Shown here one piece after another: positions 1 to 6,680 of a DNA stretch of 8,160 nt. The position numbers and the translations under genes are program-made. The notes below the pieces were generated by a model that searched no databases, was not told the origin of the DNA, and saw only the letters and a program-made list of their open reading frames with translations. The first letter of the stretch is position 1. Each line of letters begins with the position of its first letter. The stretch lies in assembly GCA_030635045.1 (NCBI GenBank), contig DAOVZP010000055.1, positions 1 through 8,160 on the forward strand, written 5' to 3'. Origin of the DNA: Bacteroidota bacterium. Its GTDB lineage: Bacteria; Bacteroidota; Bacteroidia; Bacteroidales; B18-G4.

Positions 1-872
1 ATTCACAGGATGATTCATTTGAGTTGCTGGAAGATATGGCGCGGGAACACAGCAAGCTCAAAATTGTGAACCTGAACCAGGAGCTTAACTTCTTTCACGG
101 CAAGAAATTTCCTTTATCGCTGGGAATTAAATCTGCATCTCACGAAATACTGCTCCTCACGGATGCCGATTGCAGACCATCTTCCAAATACTGGATCAGG
201 AATATGGCCGGGAAGTTCGGGCGTGGAAAGGAAATTGTTCTGGGGTATGGTGCTTATGAAAGAAAGTCTGGCTTCCTGAATTTAATGATCCGTTATGAAA
301 CAATGTGGGTTGCCATACAATACCTTTCATATTCATTAATGGGAAAGGCATATATGGGTGTGGGCAGGAATATGGCTTATCGTAAGACTTTATTTTACAA
401 GAATAAGGGCTTTTCATCGCATTATACTATTGCCTCCGGCGATGACGACCTTTTTATTAACAGTGTAGCAACAAAAAAGAATGTTGCCATAGAGATAGAT
501 CATGACAGCCGTACCATCTCTGTGCCGGAAAAAAAGATGGGTGACTGGGTAAAACAAAAGCGGCGGCACCTGACAACATGGAAGTATTACCGTCCTCGTT
601 TTAAGTGGCTTCTGGGGACATGGTCGATCAGCCAGATGTTTTTCTTTGGATTATTTATTTTGCTCCTGGCATTGGGATATAACATGATTGTTGTCGGAAG
701 CGTCTTTATTCTTCGTTTTGTTAGTTACTTGTTAATTACTAAAATGAGCATGAACCGGCTGAACGAAAGAAAATTATTATTATTTTCGCCTATAGCAGAA
801 TTATTTCTGATCGTGTTTTACCCAATGCTCAGCCTGGTGAATATGTTCAGTAAACCTGATAAATGGAAGTAA
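1..872 (+). CDS. Family 2 glycosyltransferase, membrane-anchored (5' end cut off by window)
   Basis: The open frame enters from the left edge (first complete codon at base 3), so the true start and the N-terminal nucleotide-binding strand are missing; 289 residues are visible, and the TTG at 24 is internal. The part seen begins just after a DDS motif typical of GT2 enzymes. Counting residues from base 24, it has the metal-binding DxD motif (TDADC, 46-50), an acceptor/base motif (GDDDLF, 139-144) and a QxxRH variant of the processive-type QxxRW motif (QKRRH, 178-182). Two to three hydrophobic segments follow at about 204-240 and 252-274, so the catalytic domain should sit on the cytoplasmic face of the inner membrane. 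Such enzymes transfer a sugar from a nucleotide donor to a lipid or polysaccharide acceptor; donor and acceptor cannot be told here. The stop overlaps the start of the sigma factor gene by 10 bases, so the two are probably co-transcribed. The family call is firm; the substrate is unknown. Confidence 0.9.
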   Translation, partial: SQDDSFELLEDMAREHSKLKIVNLNQELNFFHGKKFPLSLGIKSASHEILLLTDADCRPSSKYWIRNMAGKFGRGKEIVLGYGAYERKSGFLNLMIRYETMWVAIQYLSYSLMGKAYMGVGRNMAYRKTLFYKNKGFSSHYTIASGDDDLFINSVATKKNVAIEIDHDSRTISVPEKKMGDWVKQKRRHLTTWKYYRPRFKWLLGTWSISQMFFFGLFILLLALGYNMIVVGSVFILRFVSYLLITKMSMNRLNERKLLLFSPIAELFLIVFYPMLSLVNMFSKPDKWK

Positions 873-1471
873 ATCCTAATCTCACCGATAAGGCCATGCG
901 CGATTTTCAGCTGGTGCAGGCTGCCATCAACAATGGCGACCAGCGTGCTTATGCTGCCCTGATGAACAACTACCGGGATTCACTTTACTTCATGCTCCTT
1001 AAGATGACCAACAACACCTGCGATGCCGATGACCTGACTATTGAGGCCTTCGGGAAAGCGTTTAAAAAGCTTGAGCAGTATACGCCCGATTATGCTTTCA
1101 GTACCTGGTTGTTCAAAATTGCCTCCAATAACTGCATCGACTTTATGCGGAAGAAGAAAAAGCGCACTTTCTCCATGGATAGCAGTCCCAATGGCGAGGA
1201 GGGCAACGAACTGGCCAACTACATTCCGTCCGACACCCCTGATCCTGAAGAAAAGGTGATGAAGAAAGAGAAGATGATGCTGATGCGCGAGGTAGTTGAA
1301 AAGCTGAAGCCGCATTACAGGCAGTTGATAGAGCTCCGTTATTTCAAGGAGTATTCTTATGAAGAGATTGCTGCGGAACTCAAGCTTCCGCTTGGAACTG
1401 TTAAGGCGCAGCTGTTCCGTGCACGGGAGTTCATCTCCAATATCATGAAAAATATTCCTGATAATTATTAG
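863..1471 (+). CDS. RNA polymerase sigma factor, sigma-70 family, ECF type
   Basis: The 202-residue length and two-domain layout fit ECF sigma factors, which direct RNA polymerase to a small set of promoters. Region 2 lies at about residues 25-98, with a DADDLT segment (54-59) and the core-binding/-10 recognition helix around FSTWLFKIASN (79-89), ending in a basic run (RKKKK, 96-100). An acidic, polar linker (about 105-135) joins it to region 4 at about 140-192, where the helix-turn-helix reads EEIAAELKLPLGTVKAQLFRA (only the core of which is needed to recognise it). There is no region 1.1 or 3. The ATG at 863 lies inside the last codons of the upstream glycosyltransferase in another frame (10-base overlap), which suggests translational coupling. 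No anti-sigma factor with a membrane segment is adjacent: the next gene downstream is convergent. Regulon and inducing signal cannot be read from the sequence. Confidence 0.95.
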   Translation: MEVNPNLTDKAMRDFQLVQAAINNGDQRAYAALMNNYRDSLYFMLLKMTNNTCDADDLTIEAFGKAFKKLEQYTPDYAFSTWLFKIASNNCIDFMRKKKKRTFSMDSSPNGEEGNELANYIPSDTPDPEEKVMKKEKMMLMREVVEKLKPHYRQLIELRYFKEYSYEEIAAELKLPLGTVKAQLFRAREFISNIMKNIPDNY

Positions 1472-1483
1472 GGATGTCATCCC
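1471..1483. terminator. Short inverted repeat between convergent genes (weak bidirectional terminator candidate)
   Basis: GGGATGTCATCCC is a perfect palindrome around one central base. As RNA it could fold as a 5-bp stem with a 3-base loop. It fills nearly all of the gap between the stop of the sigma factor and the stop of the convergent HATPase-GNAT gene. No T-run follows on either strand, so it is a poor intrinsic terminator. Confidence 0.25.
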
Positions 1484-1484
1484 G

Positions 1485-2975
1485 TTAAGCGTTCGGATCA
1501 CATTTCTTGACGTAATTCATTAATTCCTTCCCAAACTCTGAATCCAATTTCAATACACTGTAATCCATTACCTGGTTATTCAGATATTGCAATACCAGAT
1601 AACAGATGCTCTCATCCCCGGGATGTATCCCGGCAAAAAAGAAGCCCATATCTTCAAATTCCGGACAAAGTACCGCCGTGTAAGGATCATTCAGGTTCAA
1701 TCTCAGGTAGATGGTTTCATAACGCTCCACGCAGAATTGCCTGAGGTCTTCTGCCACTTTTTTTACTGTGTGTTCTCCATAATGATCCACCTGTATGGTC
1801 GCCGTAATGAATTCAGCATTTGGCTTTACTTTTAATTTGGTGCGCCGGCCGGCGAGGCCTGATATCGAAAGCTCAGTCTTCCTTATTTCAGGCTCGAATT
1901 CAATATTCCGGAAGATCTTTTCTATCATGCCTTTATGCCTTTCCGGGGGGTAAATGACTATTGAATCCGGCGGATCCAGGTAGCGATAAGCTATCATAAT
2001 GCTCTCCCGGGGATGGCTCCCCTCCTGGATATCCTTGAACTTGAGCACCGGGACTTTGGAAAGCAATAAAGCACAGTCGTTCATGCCAAAATGATGTGCT
2101 GCCTTTTGTGAATAGGGATGCGTAGTCACGGTCATGGCATATACTCCATGGGTCTTTTCTTCAACGGCCTTGTCAATAAGTGCCTCCCATAATCTGTTCA
2201 TGATCCCCATGCCCCGGTAGCCGGGGTCGCTGAATGCAATGCCCAGTTCTGCATTGCTTTGATCATAAGATTCCCTGGCCAGCGCTGAATGGCCAATGAT
2301 CTCCCCACTCTCAAGCCGTGCCACCATGGATACCAGCTGCCCGCTTTCATTCAGGCGGGCTACTTTATCAGGGTAATAAATATTCTCATAAGGATATGAA
2401 TAGCCGTACGAATAGTAAGCAAGACGTGAAACCGCCACAGCTTCTTCAGGAGCCATCAACCCAATACTGTAAGCAGGCTTATCTCCGGGCCCTGTTGCCT
2501 TTTCTATCGCTTCCGCCTCACCATCATTAATAAGGTCTTCAATAGACCTGGTTGGGAGGTATTTTAACAGTATAACCTCAATGCCATCATGCCCGTGGTT
2601 GTTATAAGAATACTCATCCATCACTTTCCTGATGAGGTAGGTTCCAAGTCCGCGGTCGTCATATTTGCCTTCAAGTCTCTTTCTGCTGTATATGGGAAAA
2701 AGGGCCGGATCGAATGGAATACCTTTCACCCAGATGCCGATCTTCAGGCCCAGGGGTACCTGCCGGAAGTCTATAGCTATATCTTTCAGCTGCCCGGGAG
2801 CAAAGGAATGCTTGATGATATTCGTAAGCGCTTCTTCAAGGGCAAGCTGTATCTGTTTGTTATCGTGATCATTGAACCCTATCTGCTCAGCCACAGTACG
2901 AACACATGCTTCTGCTTCAGGCAGGCTTTCAAGATTGTTTTGAATGCGGAGATTCGACCGGTGAAATACTTTCAT
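1485..2975 (-). CDS. HATPase (RsbW/SpoIIAB-like) domain fused to GNAT N-acetyltransferase and an unrecognised C-terminal part
   Basis: This 496-residue protein has at least two domains. Residues about 8-140 are a GHKL ATPase of the anti-sigma kinase type, with an N-box (LEEALTNIIKHS, 46-57) and a glycine-rich lid (DDRGLGTYLIRKVMD, 106-120). The G1 box reads WVKGIPFDP (82-90), where the family usually has Asp two residues before the Gly; here that position is Val83, so ATP binding may be altered. Residues about 170-330 are a GNAT domain with the acetyl-CoA pyrophosphate loop around PGYRGMGIMNRLW (251-263), preceded by a Tyr-rich stretch (187-201). Residues about 340-496 match nothing I recognise, though a segment near 435-465 resembles the end of a second, degenerate GNAT fold. 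It is the last gene of the operon, and its ATG overlaps the stop of the LuxC fusion as ATGA, so translation is probably coupled. It is likely a cytoplasmic regulator or acetyltransferase; partner and substrate are unknown. Confidence 0.88.
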   Translation of the reverse strand: MKVFHRSNLRIQNNLESLPEAEACVRTVAEQIGFNDHDNKQIQLALEEALTNIIKHSFAPGQLKDIAIDFRQVPLGLKIGIWVKGIPFDPALFPIYSRKRLEGKYDDRGLGTYLIRKVMDEYSYNNHGHDGIEVILLKYLPTRSIEDLINDGEAEAIEKATGPGDKPAYSIGLMAPEEAVAVSRLAYYSYGYSYPYENIYYPDKVARLNESGQLVSMVARLESGEIIGHSALARESYDQSNAELGIAFSDPGYRGMGIMNRLWEALIDKAVEEKTHGVYAMTVTTHPYSQKAAHHFGMNDCALLLSKVPVLKFKDIQEGSHPRESIMIAYRYLDPPDSIVIYPPERHKGMIEKIFRNIEFEPEIRKTELSISGLAGRRTKLKVKPNAEFITATIQVDHYGEHTVKKVAEDLRQFCVERYETIYLRLNLNDPYTAVLCPEFEDMGFFFAGIHPGDESICYLVLQYLNNQVMDYSVLKLDSEFGKELMNYVKKCDPNA

Positions 2976-5491
2976 GATGTGATCTTTCTGTTGTCGATGA
3001 TCTTATGCAGCTTGCCGCTGCTTTCAATTTTCACGAAATCCTTGCCATCCAGTAATTCTGTTGTTAGCCCGATCAGGTCATCATTAACTATCATGTCGTT
3101 GAGTACAGCATAATTGTCGAGCAACGCCTGGTACACCTGTTCGGCTGTAATGCCGGCATTCCTGTTGATCTTAACAATGATCTTCTGTTTGTTCGCCTCA
3201 GCAGTGTCAAGGACCAGTTGTAATTCATCACCGTAACCGAATTCATCTTCCAATATCTTCTTAAACTCATTATAGTTGAAGAGGGGCCCCATTTTGAAGA
3301 TATCGCCAAAGCGGCCAAGCAACTCAAAGCGCGGCGACTTCCTGCCACATTTACAGGCTTCATCCACCCATCGTCCCAGGTCTCCGATCTCGTAGCGAAA
3401 GAGAGCCTGACCTTTTCGCGACAGGGATGTGAAGATAAGCCGCCCTGTTTCGCCCTTGTCAACAGGCTTGTTCTCATTCATCTTGAAGATCTCAAGGGAC
3501 TGGGTTCTGCTCATGACATGGTGCACACTGCCTTCGCAATGAGTACAGCTATAACCCAGGGGGCCGGCATCATTGCTTCCATAGATTGCTGATTTTATAA
3601 GCTCAACACCGAATTCTTTCTTGTAATACCAGGCCATAGCGGGACTCATGTGCTCCCCGCCATAAAAGATCTTTCTGATCCCGCCATAATCTTTCAATTC
3701 TTTGGAGCAGGCTTCAAAGAGTTGCGAAAAGTAAAATGGCATCCCCAGCAGTGTGTCTACCTTGTTTTCTATGATGGCCTTCACCACGTGTTCATATTCC
3801 GGGATCGCCGTCATAGGAAACTGTGTGGCTCCCATGCCTTCCAGGATGGTCCAGAAGCTGATAAATCCACCATAGAGTTCACCACTAAAAAAGAGGTTCA
3901 TGCAGCGATCGCCGGAAGGATCCAGCCCTGCTGCGAATAAAGCTTCAGAGGCAGCAAACATTTGTTTATGGTAGTCTTCGTAAGTATAGATCGCCAACTT
4001 TGGTTTACCGCTTGTCCCTCCACTTTTGAAGAACAATTCTGAGAATTCCTCAGGGACTTTCTTCCGGATGAAATCCTCTTTATGTATCACTGGGGCGTCT
4101 TTTGGGAGGAATGGCTTTGTCGGCTCTTCCAGGTCAGCAAAGCTGCTGATTCCCCCGGTAAGTTCACCCAGCTGCAGGCATATTCGCCGGCAATACCTTT
4201 GCAGGGCATAAACGCCGTCATGCGGCTCACCTGCGTATCCGCCAAGCATATAACCCGGCTGCTTGATACGCGTGACACCGGCCTGTACCAGCTCGTTAGT
4301 GATCTCCCCAAGTTCATCAAGGGCGCAAGCCAGTCCCGCTGTCTGCAGGTATGTGCGCAACGGCCTCAGGGTGCTGACGATCTTGTCTTTCTTTAAAGGC
4401 TTGATCCATATCGTTCTGTAGAGGGGAGAGGGCCTGAGCCCCGACTTATAGTCAACCAGCACACGCCATGTCTTTTCCGGTGATTCGATCACTTCCGATT
4501 CCCCCAGGCTGGCACCCAGCTTTGTTAGCTGTGTAACATTGGTGATCTCGGCCATCTCCGGGATGCTTATCTCCGGTTGAGGAAAGGTTTGCGATACCTC
4601 CTCCAGTACTGCTGCAAAAGAGTTGGCAAATGCAAGGAGCTCTTCCCTGTTATCTGTTTCCAGGTACAGGCACTGTGGACTGGAACAGGCCTGCTGCTCG
4701 ATAACACAGATATCATATGCAATGTTTTCGAGGCCCCGGGTATCTTTACTCATTTTTGAGCTCACATAAGAGAAGCTTATCCTGTGGCCCCAGTCGATGA
4801 TGCGAACCCCTTCGGGAGTCATCTTCCTGACGGAGGCAACAGACTCTTCACCACCCCAGGCTGCGATGCCGTGGGCTGCATTGAAAATGCCCCGCAGGGT
4901 ATCTTTCCTGGCGGATGAAAGCTGAAATGCATATACAAAAGGCTTCAGCATTCCGGATGGGCATGCATCCACTATCCCTTTCAGTACCAGCTGAGGGAAG
5001 TTTCCGTTCTTGCTGCTATTCTTGAGGACATTGATATTTCCTGACATAAGCCCTTCCAGTACGCTGAGAGGTGCTACTGTAGGGGCATTCCCGGGTACAA
5101 CATGAACCAGCATTCCAAGTGGCCCCCAGGCTTCAAAAGCATCCCCCCGGAAATCATTGCGGTGCAGAACAAAAGGATTATCTGAGCCTAGCTCCCTTTT
5201 GATTTTCTGCTCCAGGAAGTCAGGATCAAGAAAAGCGATGATCTCGTTGATGGTCTCGGCAGCATGCTCAGCCGTATTCCCGGCATCAGTGAGGGATGTG
5301 ATCAGCTCTTCATTATCGCCATCAAGCAGTTGTTGCCTGTAGGTGGCGCAGGCACGGAGGAGGGAGGGTAGGTGCATGCGGAGCCTGAGGTCATCAGCGG
5401 TATCCTTGCCCAGATCATTGATCTTCTGTTCGAACTCTTCTTCGCTGATCCATTCACCACGCCAGATATATTCTTTTGTTTTCATAAACAT
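2972..5491 (-). CDS. LuxC-type acyl reductase fused to a PaaK/LuxE-like adenylate-forming ligase
   Basis: This 839-residue bifunctional protein is about twice the length of a normal LuxC. Residues about 1-450 are a LuxC domain (aldehyde-dehydrogenase superfamily), which reduces an acyl thioester to an aldehyde with NAD(P)H. It shows VVPGNAPTVAPLS (131-143), the AAWGGEES segment (210-217) and the catalytic cysteine motif EQQACSSPQC, with Cys269 as the likely acyl-binding nucleophile. Residues about 470-839 are an AMP-forming ligase domain: phosphate loop SGGTSGKPK (490-498), YGSNDAGPLG (637-646), RYEIGDLG (699-706) and a PaaK-like tail with Lys827 in GK followed by IIDNR (831-835). Cysteines 649, 652, 713 and 715 could form a metal site. 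No acyl-carrier domain lies between the halves. The gene starts 5 bases after the LuxE stop; ATG at 5491 is chosen, and a second in-frame ATG at 5485 is possible. Inferred role: activation and reduction of a carboxylic acid within one polypeptide. The natural substrate is unknown. Confidence 0.92.
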   Translation of the reverse strand: MFMKTKEYIWRGEWISEEEFEQKINDLGKDTADDLRLRMHLPSLLRACATYRQQLLDGDNEELITSLTDAGNTAEHAAETINEIIAFLDPDFLEQKIKRELGSDNPFVLHRNDFRGDAFEAWGPLGMLVHVVPGNAPTVAPLSVLEGLMSGNINVLKNSSKNGNFPQLVLKGIVDACPSGMLKPFVYAFQLSSARKDTLRGIFNAAHGIAAWGGEESVASVRKMTPEGVRIIDWGHRISFSYVSSKMSKDTRGLENIAYDICVIEQQACSSPQCLYLETDNREELLAFANSFAAVLEEVSQTFPQPEISIPEMAEITNVTQLTKLGASLGESEVIESPEKTWRVLVDYKSGLRPSPLYRTIWIKPLKKDKIVSTLRPLRTYLQTAGLACALDELGEITNELVQAGVTRIKQPGYMLGGYAGEPHDGVYALQRYCRRICLQLGELTGGISSFADLEEPTKPFLPKDAPVIHKEDFIRKKVPEEFSELFFKSGGTSGKPKLAIYTYEDYHKQMFAASEALFAAGLDPSGDRCMNLFFSGELYGGFISFWTILEGMGATQFPMTAIPEYEHVVKAIIENKVDTLLGMPFYFSQLFEACSKELKDYGGIRKIFYGGEHMSPAMAWYYKKEFGVELIKSAIYGSNDAGPLGYSCTHCEGSVHHVMSRTQSLEIFKMNENKPVDKGETGRLIFTSLSRKGQALFRYEIGDLGRWVDEACKCGRKSPRFELLGRFGDIFKMGPLFNYNEFKKILEDEFGYGDELQLVLDTAEANKQKIIVKINRNAGITAEQVYQALLDNYAVLNDMIVNDDLIGLTTELLDGKDFVKIESSGKLHKIIDNRKITS

Positions 5492-5496
5492 GCTTG

Positions 5497-6672
5497 TTAA
5501 ACAGCTTCTTTTTTAAGCAATTCGGCTGCCGACACTGCACAGCTCTTGTTTTTGGAAATGCCTGCCCTGCCTGCGATCTCAAACCATGGGGTATTGATGC
5601 CGCAGCCGCATTCTTCGGGCCCGTGCATGATGGCCAGATCGCCCATCATCACGCTTACGGCCGGAACCGATGTGATATATGGCGTTACGAAGCTCAGGTA
5701 TCCCTGTTTACCATATTCAAGCACCTTCAGGGTCCTTACATCCCTGATAAAGGCACGCGACCACACAGGCACATGCATATGGTGTTTGTCGCACTCAACA
5801 TAGGGAACGGAATGTTCAACAGAGCCAAAGCCATCGCGGCAGCGGATATCCGGGATGCCCAATTGTTCTCCAAGACGGCCGTATAGCTCAGGCTTCGACA
5901 GCTGCATGTCGGCATAGCCTTTCCATCCACCGGCAAAGAAAACCAGTGATTCATCAGAAAGATTGATGTTTTTTACACCAAGTTTACGCATTCGTTCTAA
6001 AATGAAAAATATAAAGGATGGAAACCCGATAAAGCGAACCGGGATCTTTTCCGCTTCGTATTGTTTCAGCACCTCGATACATCCGAAGATGTCGAATTCA
6101 TGGGTGCCCTCCCCGGTAAGTCTCAACACATAGTTCATGTGCCTGGCCGGGGCGTACTTTGTCAGGAACTTACTCGTATTTGTTGTTCCCCTTGTTGATC
6201 CCTCTTCCGGCTCATAGTTGCTCACCAGGTAATTGGTTTTCTTATCAGGATTGTACCATCCGAAATGGTCGTAGACAAAATCAACCATTCTTCTCCCGGA
6301 GGATATCGACCAATGGTCGAAAAACATCTGGCTCTTCTGTCCCATGGTGCCTGAGGAGGTGAGGGTGATCTCTATTTCATTTTCAGGGATGGACCGTACT
6401 GCATGAGTCTTGAAGAAATTTGCATGGATAAATGGGATCTGTGAGAGCTCGTCAATGGATTGTAGCTTATCCGGACTGAATTTTTCACGATCAAGCAGGT
6501 TTTTGTAAAAATCACATCTGTCGTAATGCCAGGTGATTATCTCCCGCATTGCCTGCAGGAACAGCTCATCCATATCTTCCCCTGTACGATAAGGATCGCT
6601 TAAGTCGCAGATCTTCTGTACAGCCGCTAATGCTGCAGGCTCAGGGACCTTGAGTTGTTCAAATTTTGACAT
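5497..6672 (-). CDS. luxE: LuxE-type acyl-protein synthetase
   Basis: At 391 residues this is close to the usual LuxE length of about 370. LuxE activates a fatty acid with ATP, takes the acyl group onto its own cysteine and hands it to LuxC for reduction to the aldehyde. Visible motifs are the Ser/Thr/Gly phosphate loop TSSGTMGQKS (105-114), FIGFPSF (214-220), a FFAGGWKG stretch (245-252), RDGFGSVEHSVPYVEC (279-294) and GDLAIMHGPEECGCG (344-358). Cys378, 13 residues from the C-terminus, is in the position expected for the acyl-accepting cysteine, which is near the end of characterised LuxE proteins. The ATG at 6672 follows the stop of the upstream ligase by 8 bases, and the stop is 5 bases before the LuxC fusion. 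That adjacency to a LuxC partner supports the call. No luciferase or LuxD is nearby, so the role is not bioluminescence. The family call is firm; the acid used is not known. Confidence 0.92.
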   Translation of the reverse strand: MSKFEQLKVPEPAALAAVQKICDLSDPYRTGEDMDELFLQAMREIITWHYDRCDFYKNLLDREKFSPDKLQSIDELSQIPFIHANFFKTHAVRSIPENEIEITLTSSGTMGQKSQMFFDHWSISSGRRMVDFVYDHFGWYNPDKKTNYLVSNYEPEEGSTRGTTNTSKFLTKYAPARHMNYVLRLTGEGTHEFDIFGCIEVLKQYEAEKIPVRFIGFPSFIFFILERMRKLGVKNINLSDESLVFFAGGWKGYADMQLSKPELYGRLGEQLGIPDIRCRDGFGSVEHSVPYVECDKHHMHVPVWSRAFIRDVRTLKVLEYGKQGYLSFVTPYITSVPAVSVMMGDLAIMHGPEECGCGINTPWFEIAGRAGISKNKSCAVSAAELLKKEAV

Positions 6673-6680
6673 AGGGAGTT

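Noticed and set aside
24..26. TTG as the start of the glycosyltransferase
   Set aside because: The same frame is open to the left edge and codes for DDSFELL just before it, which fits the GT2 fold; the true start is outside the window.
980..1501. Open frame of 173 codons on the - strand
   Set aside because: It lies opposite the sigma factor gene, whose region 2 and region 4 motifs are unmistakable; the antisense product resembles no family.
2589..3113. Open frame of 174 codons on the + strand
   Set aside because: It lies opposite the HATPase-GNAT gene and the end of the LuxC fusion, both with clear domain motifs; the translation shows no recognisable domain.
3091..3477. Open frame of 128 codons on the - strand, within the LuxC-ligase fusion
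   Set aside because: It is another frame of the fusion gene, which stays open with intact ligase motifs across the whole stretch, so it is not a frameshift remnant.
5494..5886. Open frame of 130 codons on the + strand
   Set aside because: It is antisense to the conserved C-terminal part of LuxE and has no domain of its own.
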